A stretch of DNA of 64,000 bases from Notospermus geniculatus (taxonomy: Eukaryota > Nemertea > Pilidiophora > Heteronemertea > Lineidae). Made by a program: the position numbers and the translations under genes. The stretch covers positions 327,151 to 391,150 of the forward strand of contig NMRB01000195.1 of the NCBI GenBank assembly GCA_002633025.1. The letters are read 5' to 3'. The notes below the pieces were generated by a model. That model saw nothing but the letters and a program-made list of their open reading frames with translations, ran no database searches and was not told where the DNA came from. Shown here piece by piece: positions 23,451-36,090 of this stretch; within the stretch, counting starts at the first letter, position 1; each line of letters opens with the position of its first letter.

Positions 23451-26400
23451 GTTGGATACCGCGCATGTTGCATCTTTGTCCCCTGATGAATCGAACGGGA
23501 CACGTTGTATCCTGCAGGCTGGAGGAATCATTCCATCACACGTTGCGCTGAATGTTCCACCAGTATGACGTCATAAGAGGCACCAGCGACTCGTGTTAAA
23601 GCATCTTCGAAGATTGGAGTCCCGCATTGTCGAAAGGGTGGCCTTCTTGTCACGGAAGTTTTAAATCCTTCAGGAACTCGATCCTCTTTTGGACGTGTGT
23701 TTATTCCGCTGAGAAAGAATCATTACAATTTTGGGAGGAAGTAGTCCACATCATACTAATTGCATGTATCGGCAGGAGACAGATTGACAAGACAAGCGAT
23801 TAAACCAAATCGGTCCATTCATTTTTAAATTTCTTATTGTCCACCATTCAATTCGGGTTAAAATTCAATTTGCACGCGACGGGCAATTTTCCTGATTTAT
23901 GATAAAGTGTCATTTATATGCAAATTTTCTTAACAAAAGGATTCACCGTATATCATAGATGGATGCAGTGTTAATTCGATCTGGTGGGCTCGTTATCACG
24001 CGGGGTGCCAAGGGCAGGTAGAGGGCATCTGTTTGCGGTGCTCGCTGCACGTCGCTCTGGACCATCATATATGACCACTGGACCAGAAGGACGCACGGAC
24101 AATGGACGCGTCCATCTCACACCGGCGCCAGGGTCGAATGGTTAGACTACACCGGCACTGTCCTCGCTGAACCTACGGGGAGGCACGCGCCCGTCTTTCA
24201 CGTGTATCATTTTTCGGCTGTCATCAATTCATCAACTTGATCCCCCCGTGGGCGTCGTGTGCCCGCCCCGGCCGTTTATACACCTGTAACCGGCGTCTCC
24301 ACGTAGAACAGCAACACTCAGAGAGCGTCAGTGTTCTTTGGGGTCGTTGACCCAGAAAAGGAAGAGTGAAGAGCTTTGGTTTATTTGCATTTCCATTGAT
24401 ACTTGCCGCCATATTGAGGAAGTGTTGTGTTCCACCGCCAGGAGGCGTTAGTGTCATCCGCTTCACTGATTCTAACACCAGACATCAATTCGCTGTAATT
24501 CAACCTCATTTTGAACTCTGAACCAAACCAGTTTAACTTCACAGAGTTTATTTTTCCTGAAAATAGCTAAAGAAATCCCATATTTAGAATGATAGCTCTT
24601 GCGGACAAAGGCCAGTCACCCCTCACCGTGTTCTGGCATTTCTGTCAACGATAACAACCATTTAATGCATTGAAAAAGTAAAATCGTTCCATCGTACAAT
24701 GAAGAATAGAATACTAAAATGAAAATCAGTCAAATGTGAAAATATTACAAGGAAACGAAGACCATGGGAATGCATTCAACATGGGGTTATTGTAATTTGG
24801 GAGTCAAATGAGTGCATTCCAGTTGTTTTCAAACTGTCAATATGCCACTCAAAATTTAAAATCTGGTTCTTAGCATCTGAAAGCTGGGTGGTGTTCCCCG
24901 GAGAGGGGAGCTTTGTATCTGTCAGAATGAGTGTTATCCTAACCGACGTTTCTTGAAATGTGGGCGGTCAACGGTCCGACATGACAATTGAAATCGTAAG
25001 GACTTCTGACGAATGTCATCGAGTTTTTCATTCAGTATAAGTACTTCAGGGTCTACATCAAAATTCACTGATGGTCCCCTACGAACTCGGATTCAAAAGA
25101 TTGTGTCATCTTGGGGTTACGCTGAGAAATTGGCTCCTTCCTTTAAGCCAACACCGTGGCAATTGATGATATCTACATAGAACGCACGCTGGTTAAACTA
25201 TTTGAGGTTTTTGAATAAAATTTGACAAGGTTGGATATGAAGAGTGTATTGTTTTCCTGTAGGTATCCCGTTGTGTCCCGCACGGTGAGTGTAATTCAGG
25301 GCGGTGAACCAACGATGGGGAAACTCCGGGTGGCCCTTGTCCGCGAAAAATCGCTTTGATAATTCACTATCGTGGCGTCAAAGACAGATTTCGATATTTC
25401 TTTACCATGACTGAAGTCGGATCTTTCAAGGGGCGGGAACCTTGGCGGCTTTCGGTCACACAAGTCAAACTTCTCGGGGTTATCCGGTGCATTTTCAAAT
25501 AAAGAAAAATACCAAGGGCGTTTTGATATTCGTACAAAAGCATGCACGCACCTGTAGAAATTCGATCCCATTTTCATTCATAGTCCTGGGCAAATCGTAT
25601 TCTTTAAACATCCTGAAATTATCATTAAAACACATCTCTAAATTTCGCTTAAGGCATCGGTATAGATTACAATATTTAAGTACTCAACTGAGTGTTTGAC
25701 AAAATACTCTTGAGCAGCTCATAGTCCGCTAGCCAAGATTTATTTTTATTTGAATCTCAGCGGAAATCTTCCTCTATCAAATTCAGCGCGCAATAATACG
25801 AAGAAAAGCTGCTTGTCCAACTGCTGTTTTATCCATTCAAATTGCTTGCAAAATTTTAATCGCCCCATGTTTGTTGGATAACAAAAATTTAATACCATCA
25901 CGGATCAACCGACAAGCTCTTGTCGCGCGCGCGCCATGCCAGCTCAATACAAAACAACTGCGGTTTTGTTTCATAAATTTATGCCTTGCTGGCACTTAAA
26001 AGACAAATTCCAATTATCCACGGCGAGAGAGTCCCCACTCCATTGAACAATGCTTTTCATTTTCAACGCGCCGCTGATCGTTGCTTCCGCGGCTCGGATG
26101 GAAAGCGTCCGCGTCCTGAGATTAATCGATTTCAAATTAAAATTGAAACGTTTCAAATTGAGCGATGTTCTTTGCTGTAGCTGCGGCGAGCACTGAAGTG
26201 TTTAGAGGGCATTGATTTTCTTGATTTAAATCATTATAGTTATGGTTTAGGGAGAATTGGATGCCAGACAAGTGTATCCCACACGTGAGACCGGTGATTA
26301 GGCATGAGACCGAGGCATGGCGGAGGTGCGGTGCTGATGAAGAGGTTAGAGAATGAACTTCAAATGTTGTTTTGATAATAATGGTGCTGCCTTTGTCAAC

Positions 26401-26474
26401 TGCACCTTGTTGAATCACTCTCAAACGAATGGAAATCGGAATCGGGCAACGGTGAACATTCCCTGTCCCCTCTG

Positions 26475-26545
26475 CTCATCCTGAGAACATCAGGGGTTGT
26501 TAGCGCTCGCTCCCTTCGTCACCGCACACATCGTTTGTGTGCGGT
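26475..26545 (+). repeat. 70-bp dispersed repeat, copy 1
   Basis: CATCAGGGGTTGTTAGCGCT and CTTCGTCACC match 29173-29208 with few differences. An inverted repeat ACCGCACACA/TGTGTGCGGT sits at its end. Function unknown. Confidence 0.7.
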
Positions 26546-27215
26546 CAATTTCCTCTCGTTTGCGGCAGGCTTAAAGGAAGTGATCGCCATCGTGGAAGCT
26601 GTATATTCACACGCCTGATGAACGTACAACCATCACAACGTTGTCTCCTTTTCGCATCACTCTATCTCGTCAGGATACCCGTCATGAACTTATCGGCCAT
26701 GTTGCCTTCAGCCCATTTTATTGGTTAATTAAAGTAAAGCGACATTGCCGGATTCAGTTTCTACTCTATATCGCTAGACCTCTCCAAATTCTGCCCTCTG
26801 CAGGATTTCACTTCCGGTTATAATTGCCCGAACCGGCTACGGGCCATGTGACGGCTCGAGTTTCGATTTTATATGAACCCGACGGCTTCGGGGAGATTTG
26901 TAATTAGTTTACTGGTTCGAAATGAAGGTATTGTTACACTATCCATCCCGGAGGCCAGCGGGTACAGACCAGCGTGTTATCTACGCTTGAAATAAATCCA
27001 GACGATTTTCTTGACATTTGTTGGTAAAATTAACGTGAAAATTCTATAAACGTGGCGGGAGTGAAGGAAAGGAACTGTGCTTTCAAAGATGACCCGCCGC
27101 TGATAACGTTTCGGCGCATCCAATGCCATACTCCACGACAGCGTTGAAGTTTTTTTTGATAATTGGACGAAATTTTAACACTGCCGTCGACGCTAGATCG
27201 CCATCTTGAAAATCT

Positions 27216-27246
27216 TGACGTCATCGTCGGTGAGGCCGCCATCTTT
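27216..27246 (+). repeat. CRE + GGCCGCCATCTTT module, copy 4
   Basis: TGACGTCA (27216-27223) and GGCCGCCATCTTT (27234-27246) with a shorter spacer than at 20533. A further CGCCATCTTGA lies just upstream (27199). Confidence 0.5.
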
Positions 27247-28140
27247 TTGGTCTTTCAAGTGACGCGAACTTCGTTTTCAAACTGTTATTATTTGCAGAAA
27301 ACAACTTGTCGAAAATGAAACAGAATAACTTTATTTACTCTATCGATGTTTGTATTCAATGTGTATCGACTCCATACCTTTGCACACCTGTCTCACTACA
27401 ACATAAAATCTATATTGTGAGCGCAGAAAACGACGTGATGGGGTGACCGCTTTACAAACAGAAGAATTTCTATTGTTCGCTCCGAGCGCGCACTACTTTT
27501 CGAGATGGAAACCTAGCGTCGACACTAGTGGTGATATCCCCAGATAACGCCACCTAGCGTCAAGTTTGATCCAATGCAAGACTAGCGTTACCGTCGTTAT
27601 CGTTCGCGAGATTTCTTAACCCGACCACCATCAAACGCCCATAAATATGTTGTTCCTTCCCAACAATCCAGCCACTACAAACAAAACTGACAGAACCAAA
27701 TCATTTCTATTGATTAGGCGTCAAATTTTCACGATTGAATTCAACTAATTATTCAATTTACTCCCCGTGACGGCCTAAGCAGCAGACCCAGCCAGCCTAC
27801 GTCAATTTGTTTAATACGGTTTCACTCTGATGAAGAATTAATTATTAAATGGAGATTTTAGCTGTTTTAGTCATCAGGATTAAGATTTGGTTTGCTGGAG
27901 AATTGACTGGTAATTTGAAGCCAATCCGGACTACACCGGTTTGATTACGTTCTTGTGTTGGCATCTCGTTACGTTTAATTTTTATCAAGAGATACTGAAA
28001 CGGAAAACGACGCTTTCATTTTCCGAAATGACTGCCGCAAGTCGGGCCGGCAAAGATTGGTTCCAGATCTCACCGATAGCGTTTTTCGACATAAATCCAA
28101 GCGGTGATATATAGAACTAATCTAAACAGGCAGTAATCGA

Positions 28141-28223
28141 TTGGTTCCCGTCTTTGCCGCTGCCCTCCCTTGGCGCTCATGGAGTGAGCGCCGCGGGAGT
28201 GTAGCGGCAAAGACGGGAACCAA
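28141..28223. repeat. 83-bp hairpin, miRNA-precursor-sized
   Basis: TTGGTTCCCGTCTTTGCCGC at 28141 pairs exactly with the end at 28223; the first 21 bp are perfect. The inner stem GGCGCTCA/TGAGCGCC closes a loop of about 5 bases, with a few mismatches between. It could be a small foldback transposon or a structured RNA. No flush target duplication is visible. Confidence 0.8.
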
Positions 28224-28295
28224 GGCAGAAAAAACAGGAGTGGTAATCTCGCGAGAAGTGTAAAGTCCGCTGAAAGCCTCCTTAAATGAAAGACT

Positions 28296-28388
28296 GTGGC
28301 CCGTATTTTAGAATGCTCCTCAACGTATTAAAGGAGTTCCTCAAGGCTATTGGGAACTCCTTTTAAGGAGCATTCTAAAATGCGGGCC
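28296..28388. mobile_element. 93-bp hairpin MITE with a 7-8 bp target duplication
   Basis: Arms GGCCCGTATTTTAGAATGCT and its near-complement at the right end enclose a second palindromic part, AAGGAGTTCC/GGAACTCCTT. AAAGACT flanks both sides (28289-28295 and 28389-28395), suggesting insertion with a 7-8 bp duplication as in hAT elements. Confidence 0.85.
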
Positions 28389-28395
28389 AAAGACT

Positions 28396-31300
28396 CCCGA
28401 TTTGATGCCGTCTCCGCATGAATTGAGTGCATTCATTCTGATACACACTGTATAGTACAGCAAATCGTCTTTGCACGATTGCTGCATGATGCCAGCAACC
28501 ACAACCGGAGCATCAAAAGAATTTTCAATAACGATGACAACATTTGATAATGACACTCTCGTGGTCAAGCCTTTTAATGTCGAATTTAATTGCGAGTAGA
28601 AAACCATATTCAGATGCGATTCGCGGTCAACTCTTACATTAGCCGCTTTAATTACGTGCCTTGTAGCTCAAAAGGAAATATTGTATCTCGTTAAACTTTT
28701 AAATGAGATTATTGCCAACGTCTGATATGACTTTGAGTCCCTTTCATTGTCCCCTCTCGATCTCCATAGCCGGAGGTAGGGCTTCAGCGATGTTGCGGGT
28801 GTGGGGGGATTTCCTTTATTCCTGGTCATTCCCCGGCATGACTTGCCGGCAGCGTCCGCATCAGAGGTGTTGGTGGTGTCATGGTGACGAGAGCGGTGCA
28901 CGCGCGGTGTGAGGGATACCTTCCGGTCTTATCGCGGCCTTTGTGTTGGTCCTTTCGTGGCCGAGATAAGGTTCGGAAGTGCAGCCTTGAATTGAACAGT
29001 TGCCTATACCTGGCATCGATGCGAATACAAGATTTTCTGAACATCGCTGAACAATCTGTACTGTGGCCACTCTCGCAGCCATCGGTGATTGCTAAGGTTT
29101 CATGCATCGCTTGTCTACACTGCAACCTTATCAGCGGATTGGTCAGAAAGTTGAGCTCCCTCCTCCTGACGTCATCAGGGGTTCTTAGCGCTGGCTCTCT
29201 TCGTCACCAGAGAAGTTTGTCCGCGGTTGTGAAGGAACCTGAGAACCATTGATTACTTCTGGACGGGAAACTGGCCTGCACGCCCTCTGTCGGCGAAATA
29301 TATATGTAAGTGGGCAACGAGTGTGCTTTCTGATTGGTTCCTTCATTGTAACGAGCGACTCGATTGGTTCCAACGATTTGGCACTAGCAGCGTCATTGGC
29401 TGCCTATTACTCTTCCGGACATACCGGCTGAAAACGTGACTCCATTCTGTTGGCCGATTTTCATCGTAATGTATCGTAGTGCCAAGTAAATTAAGAAACT
29501 GTGGGAATGAGAAATAGCAGTTAGTGAGCAAACGCCAACGTACGAATTTGGCCTTTAATTTAATATCAACTTTGGCCTTGCCTCAGATGAACGCCGTCCA
29601 AACTGCCAATCGTTGGGACGTCTCGCCACCACACACATCTGCTCTGCTCTGTGACAAGCTGTGGTCAGAATCTGACAACTATCAATAGCCCTTGATATCC
29701 TGGCATATTACCCGACATGCCTCAGTTCAATCTCTCAAAATGAAAACACAGCTGACATCGGTGATGTCTGCCTCTGACATTTTCGAAGCCCGAGATTGCC
29801 GTTTGAGCGGTCCGAACGACTCCCTGTCTCAATTCAACAAATCACTGCCAAACGTTGTTGTCTGAGGTTTGAATTGATCAATTTGATCCGCATTTCGCTG
29901 ACAGAGATGGACGTCGTCTGCTATCAGTGGATTCAAAACACTACGATCAATCTGACACACTTACGATTTCATTAAATTGATTAAAGAACGCGGACCAACA
30001 GGGCGCGGCAGACGACCTGTCGTCATGGCATGTCGTCTGCGATGATGACATCTTTTTTCCCGCAATTAATCACCGATTGATATCTTGCGACGGGTTCAAA
30101 ATCTGCGTGATACTTTTTTGACGTCGAAATTTTGTTTTCCGCAGTCGCGTGGGGAAATACTGTTTCTTAGAAAATACTGGAAAATTTTCCGTGGAATCGG
30201 ATGTGAGCACGATGTGCGATAAATGCGTCAATTCATCACATGACAGACGAAATATGATAGGACAATTGCCATTGATTGCGTCCGTGTGGATTTTGAGTAA
30301 CATTCTGTCCATTGAGAATTTACATCGCAGTTACAAAACATGTACATGTACCTGGCTTCCATCTTTAATGCACTGACCAAACCCAGTGAACACAGAACAG
30401 CCTAAATTACAGATAACCCACTGATTCCACCCTATCAAGAAAAAAATATTCACGCCAGTGGTACTGACAATGTACTCCTGGTGTCGTCCTTATTGGTTTT
30501 GAAACCATAGATTACAGTTCATCCCATCAGAGTAGAGCGATAATGCACACGATGCACTGCACATGAGCCCGTACTGGTTTCGGTTTACTTGACGTGATAC
30601 GGACTGAACCCGTTAACGGACACGCGGACCGTAGCACGATTATTGCTGCTTTTGAAAATCGAATATAAATCATTCAAATTCCAATTAAATTGCCTCCAAA
30701 TACGGCAAATAAGAGAGTAATGGTCCAGTATGATTGATAGGCAAGGTTTATGGAATATCTATGCAAAATCACCGGATTACAATTAACAATTCAATATGGC
30801 AGACCGCAATCTTCAGACTGGCAGGCTCCTGTCAGAGTCAAATCAGTAAATTTAAACAAACGCTGATGGACGATATAATTCATAGAAAGTGCAAGGTTTT
30901 ATCTTTTCAACATTTTTCGCTGCCATCTGGTCGCGATTAGAAAGCAATGATTTTGCATCCGTGGCCCTACTAATGTCTTCGGTCGTTAAATTCAGGGAGC
31001 GTCTATAAGATGAGAGATTGCTAAAAAGCGCTATCAAAAGCGCTGCCCTATAGTTTCAGTCGATCTCAAGATAAGGCAGGGGCAGTCAGAATATGTTCAA
31101 TCTTTGCCAAAGGGGCATCGAATGAGTTTTTCGTTTGCGAAGAAGATCTTCCCGAGTCCATGCAGTCATGCACCGTGCGTTGTAGGCCCATTGATGCAAC
31201 CATAAGAACAGGACGTTTTGAAGTGGCGAACTGTCATCCTATACGTAGGCCTACCATACTGTCAGCGACCGGTGATGTGCGGGACGTACCCGTTCTTTAT

Positions 31301-32000
31301 ACAGTATTATTTTGTTGCTGCTGCTGTTTCGTTATCAATTGAATTCATCTTTCAATCTCATTGAAACTTAAACATCAGTCAATGATGCCGGTAAACATGT
31401 ACATAAATTCAGCAGTAAACCTATCTAAAAACATCAAATGCATCAACGTTTCATTTTAATCACACCGGTGTCCTTTTGATAAGCGTTTTAAAACCAGACC
31501 AAAACAAGCAAAATAAGATTGATATCCACGAAAAAAATTTCGCGTATCAGGGTACATCTGACTCTGTAATAGAATTTCCAACATGATTGAGATGTCACAT
31601 TTTAGTCCAGACAGAAAATTGCCGGTCAATTCGATTTTCTCCATCAAGGCAAAGCCATAAATTTTACCACTCCATTGATTTACGCGAAAGTTTCGAATAT
31701 ATATGTGTTAAGTTTAATAGTTTCGCTCGCTTCCACGATTTAAGGTTTCAAATGTGTCAACGCCTAATGGCTTACGGTAGGCCGTTATTTGAATTTGGAA
31801 TTTTCACTCGTGAAGATCGGTGATTCTCACTAGAAAGTGAAAATTGAATTAGAATGCTATTTTCAACAGACGTCCTGAATCGTAATCGTGGTGTTCGTTT
31901 TGGTGATACGCTCTTGCGTCGTTGGATTGCGGCAATATTGCGATACCTTGCGAATGCTTTACTTGAATAGCCACTCCGCATACCACTTCGCATAATCAAA
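28396..32000. other. Long non-genic stretch
   Basis: No gene is supported; frames up to 123 codons here lack domains and oppose other open frames. It includes the second copy of the 70-bp repeat (29160-29228) and AT-rich homeodomain-type words (for example CATTAAATTGATTAAAG near 29969), which are not significant alone. Confidence 0.5.
29160..29228 (+). repeat. 70-bp dispersed repeat, copy 2
   Basis: Matches 26475-26545: CATCAGGGGTTCTTAGCGCT then CTTCGTCACC, followed by TTTGTCCGCGG against TTTGTGTGCGG. Confidence 0.7.
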
Positions 32001-32002
32001 CC

Positions 32003-32471
32003 TTAGGTCAGACTTTTTTATACAGGTACCTTGTTTAGCGAACCCGCCGACGCACGAAATTCCAAAAAATATATATTTATTTTTGACCATTTAGCAAACC
32101 CGTCGACGTTCAAAATCGCAAAACGTTCAAAAAAATAAATTTTTATTTTTATTTTTATTCCGACCGCCGCCCTTCCTGCCCGACAAATCTAATCAGCTCG
32201 CGGCATCTAGCGGCGTGAATAGGAACCACACTATGCACCCGTGGAGACCAATCACAATCGTCGTCTTATGCGCGGTCTCTCGTAGTGAGAACAATAAAGA
32301 TTTATTTTGAAATAAAATTTTATTTTTATTTCTTCCTCCGCTCTCTTTGTTTTTAGAGAATGCTTTTGTGAATGGAGAAAATAAATTTTTATTTTTATTT
32401 TTTTCCGACCACCTCTACAAACCTCTGGAAATCGAAGTGCGCTAAACAAGGTATTAAAAAAGTCTAGCCTT
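32003..32471. mobile_element. About 470-bp TIR element with internal A/T-rich repeats
   Basis: Termini: TTAGGTCAGACTTTTTTATA...ACCTTGTTTAGCG on the left; the complement of the right reads TAAGGCTAGACTTTTTTAAT then ACCTTGTTTAGCG, with a small indel. Inside, a TTTAGCRAACCCGYCGACG direct repeat occurs at 32034 and about 32092. An AAATAAATTTTTATTTTTAT-type block occurs three times (about 32133, 32310, 32379), the first and last followed by CCGACC. It is non-coding. Confidence 0.85.
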
Positions 32472-34196
32472 ATTCGCTGTTGCTGTCAGAGGCGGACTTT
32501 TCTGGTGGGTTACCCTCGGCCAATGTGTGCAACGGCAAAACATGCTTCGAGCCTTTATCGCAACAAAAACATTACTACTTCATGAGTTTCAAGTACAGTG
32601 TATTTGCCTTGAAATGCACTTCGATTTTGCGAAAACCCGACAATGCTTTGTTATTGCTTGGCAAAATTCAATCCTCGCCTCTAGTCCAACCAATTCTCCA
32701 CAGTACGAAAAACATTAAAAACCCTTGACATACTATCAGGAAAACCGGCGGTCAATTTGGCTTAAATTTAATCTCACAGGCGCAGAATTTAATGGCAGTT
32801 AAATGTGAAGCATCGGCCGCTCCTGGGTGTAATGAAATATCGTCTGCTTCCCGAGAAGATTATGAATCTGAGTATTTCATTAACTGCCAGACTCAGATTC
32901 CCAAAGTGTCCGTGTTAAGTTTAATAAGAATTTCGATGACTCTCCTTCGGGGCTAGGCGATCCATCGTACCGCGACAATATAGTTATGCTCGAGAGGTCA
33001 GTTGGATGGTACGGACGAGATTTTAAATTGCTTTTAAAAGTGATTCATTTTCCGGTTAGCAGTTCAAGGTCGCCTTCCGTTCAAGCCGCAGTTTCGTATT
33101 TGTACATACACTTGTGTTTCAAGCAGCGAGCCATCGATATGCATCCGCGTCATCGTGCGAATTTGAGGGTTTCTTTCGCAGAAATTCAATTCATTCGCTG
33201 AAATGGGACGGTAAACTTTATTCTTGTTTTTTCCTTTTAAACACATCTTCCCTATCATAGATTGTGCCAAGTTTGTAAGCGCCTCCATTGTCACGGTCAA
33301 AACTTTGAGTGGATAGTTCCGCTTAACTCCGACAGGGGGTGCTCGCATGATATCATCACACAGCCCACCGTGTCAAAAGTCGGAACGGACCAACGGTCAG
33401 AAAGTTGCCGATTCCACCGCTTCTGTCCTCATAAAGAACCCTAATTCCCTGCTAAATCCAAACTCAGATGTCATATCATACCGAATCTCATCATCGTCAC
33501 CCCCTGCTGTCTTGAACAACCCACGTCTCCCCGTCCTCGCTCCCCAAGCGGCCCGCGGTCCCAGCGGTCCGCGTTCGTGATAAAGTCACCAAGGTCTGAT
33601 TGAATCGTAATCTGAACGTTTTAACACTGGCCCAGCCTCCGCGCCACTTTCATCCGCAGTTTCAACCCGGCTTGGCGCAGTGCAAACAAGAATCCAGCTA
33701 TTGATTTTATCTCCGGTAGTCTAGACCATCCAGCAAATTACCCCGTGTCCTCGATGCACTGGGACCGAGAAGGCTGCTTGCCCGACATTCGGATAGAGAA
33801 CTCCTCACTTGCGGTCAGTGGCCGAAAATCGCATTCTGATCTTCCACTCAAATCGATAACTCGTAAACCTATCGGTACGGATCCGTCGCTGCCGGGCTTC
33901 ACAACTTGGAGGATTTACATGTGAAGATAACTTCGGCCCCGGCAAACTGGCGTGCTTCTGATAGGAGATGATAACACGGCTTCAAGGCCGACACATCTTT
34001 CGCCGCAAGCCAAGAAATGTACATTAAAGAGGATGATCATGTGTTGGAAAACTGGACTCGCAATTTGACTTAGGAGACTGTATATACAGGGTGTTCCAGA
34101 ACAATCGTCCGTGGAACAAAAGCTGCTATTTTGTCCTCTTTGCCTCTTGTCCACAGACAGTTTTCTCAACACTCGTTGATCTTCGTCGGACGCCAA
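32472..34196. other. No recognised gene
   Basis: No supported coding region. A small palindrome occurs at 32866-32902 (GAATCTGAGT/ACTCAGATTC, with TAATGAAATA/TATTTCATTA overlapping from about 32832). GC-rich DNA lies at 33515-33570. Confidence 0.5.
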
Positions 34197-34197
34197 T

Positions 34198-34590
34198 AGT
34201 GAGGTTTCGCAAATCTGACGAAACACGAAACACGAAGTACGAAATACGAAATTGGACTTCACTTCCATGACGTAGTGTACTTCAGGAGATGGTTGGTACC
34301 ACAAATATCGCCTGCTGCAAGAGCGTCTTTTAGCGTATGACGTTATTAGACCGATACGGTGTATAATACTTTGAAATTTATCTTTGGTTTCCACTTCGTA
34401 TCTACGAAGTGGAAATTTTAAAATTCAAAAATGCACCAACTCTCTCGGTCTTACATGATATGCTAAAAGACGCACTGGCAGCAGGGACATTTGCGGTATC
34501 AACCATCTCCAGAAGTACATTAGGTCCTGGAAATGAAGTCCAATTTCGTATTTCGTACTTCGTGTTTCGTCAGATTGCGGAACCTCACTA
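34198..34590. mobile_element. Full-length palindromic element, copy 1 (about 390 bp)
   Basis: Both halves, about 190 bp each, are reverse complements with moderate divergence. Terminal GTGAGGTTTCGCAAATCTGA is mirrored by GTGAGGTTCCGCAATCTGAC. The centre is CACTTCGTATCTACGAAGTG. TA flanks both ends (34197-34198 and 34589-34590). The left arm contains an extra 7-bp repeat (ACGAAACACGAAACACGAAG). It is non-coding; a 159-codon frame crossing it is not credible as a gene. Confidence 0.92.
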
Positions 34591-35071
34591 TTTTCTTAGA
34601 TTTGGATGGATTTGTTGAAAATGGCAAGAGAAGTTTCTTGACTTCAACCCTCAAGGGGTTAAACTTTGTGTTAGTTGGGTTTCTACACTCTATAAAGTTC
34701 AAAGCAATTGGAAGTAAATCCAGAGAAAACGCTTTGAATTGAAAATAATAGGATGCTGTGCGTTACAACAAGATGATTCGCTCCCCGTGGTCCGCCAGCG
34801 ATTTAATGAAGACGAACCTATAAACATCGATCATCCCCCAATGAGTTAGACCGACTCGACACGTCAAGCCTGACGTCTGATTCAATTTCTAGTGAAGTTA
34901 GATTTAAACAGGGATTGATTACGGTCCCCTGTAACATTTGTCGCGATGGTTGACGGGCAGTGGTTGGAGTACGTGTCAACGTTGTCTACACTTCGTCGCT
35001 CGGGTCGGTGACAAACGCTGTAACAGTTGAATGAAGGGACATGTGGTTCGTCGTTAGGTGTAGGCCTACAT
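34591..35071. other. Spacer between the two palindromes
   Basis: Nothing recognisable; ordinary AT-rich DNA with short frames only. Confidence 0.5.
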
Positions 35072-35073
35072 TA

Positions 35074-35446
35074 GCGAGGTTTTGCAAATCTGACGAAACA
35101 CGAAGTACGAAATACGAAATTGGACTTCACTTCCATGACGTATGATTCAGGAGATGGTTGGTACAAGAGCGTCTTTTAGCGTACATGTATGACGTTAGAC
35201 CGATAGAGCTACGGTGTATATTAAACTTTGAAATTCATCTTTCGTTTCTACTTCGTAGATACGAGGTGGAAATTTAAAAATTCAACATGCATCATATCTC
35301 TCTTGGTCTTACATACGCTGAAAGACGCTCTTGCTGCAGGCGATATTTGCGGTACCAACCATCTCCTGAAATACATTACGTCAAGGAAATGAAGTTGAAT
35401 TTCGTATTTCGTACTTCGTATTTCGTCAGATTTGCGAAACCTCACT
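35074..35446. mobile_element. Full-length palindromic element, copy 2 (about 372 bp)
   Basis: Same family as 34198-34590, starting GCGAGGTTTTGCAAATCTGA and ending TTTGCGAAACCTCACT. The internal GAGATGGTTGGTAC and AGAGCGTCTTTTAGCGTA blocks are mirrored on the other arm. The centre is CTACTTCGTAGATACGAGGTG-like. The terminal TA duplication has partly decayed. Confidence 0.92.
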
Positions 35447-36090
35447 GTTAAAGTTCACCTAAACAGTATAAAAAAGCCATGTGTGTCGGTGGTGGTGTCG
35501 TCGTCATGTTACTTCGAGGAGCAAAGAAACCTGTATCCACGACCGATGCTTCACGCGGTAAACGCGGTACGCCCCCTGTTCGGTGCCCAGTACATGTACG
35601 TGAAGGGTTAAAGTACGCTGTAGCTTTATCTCCATCCATTGACCTCTAGCCATCCATTGTTAAACTCCACATTATGATGTTATTATTGATTCCACTTTCA
35701 ATTTAAAAGGATTTATGTCACATTACTAGCTATTTGTTTAAGTGATTGATGCCAAAATTTTAATGAGGAATTTATACCCAAGAGGACTTCGAATTAATTG
35801 CTATCGAAATAGCTTGGACTAAATACATCATGACGGCGTGTCTGCCAAAGATTCAACGTGCGGCGGTTTCATTTTAGTAAATTGTGCTAAATACACGATT
35901 TTCACGACGAAGATTTGCCATTAACCATCTGATGTTGAGTATAATTTGTCATTCTTTGTATGCATACTGCTTTGTAACCTTGGTATCACATTCTGTGCAC
36001 GTGATGTGACATTCGCAAGCAATGATTGGCAATGACTAGGTGGGAAAGCGTTTGCGATTGGTTGAACGGTTTAGTGTATATAGGCCAATT
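35447..36090. other. No recognised gene
   Basis: AT-rich DNA with no supported feature. Confidence 0.5.

Larger units (their letters stand above)
23451..28140. other. Long non-genic stretch
   Basis: No gene is supported. A locally AT-rich block at 23820-23945 contains the octamer ATGCAAAT (about 23914) and ATTGTCCACCATTCAAT and looks like possible regulatory DNA, but this is only an impression. GC-rich DNA lies at 23990-24300. Other items are listed separately. Confidence 0.45.

Noticed and set aside
33915-34394. 159-codon minus frame
   Set aside because: It runs through the arm of a palindromic element and shows no domain.
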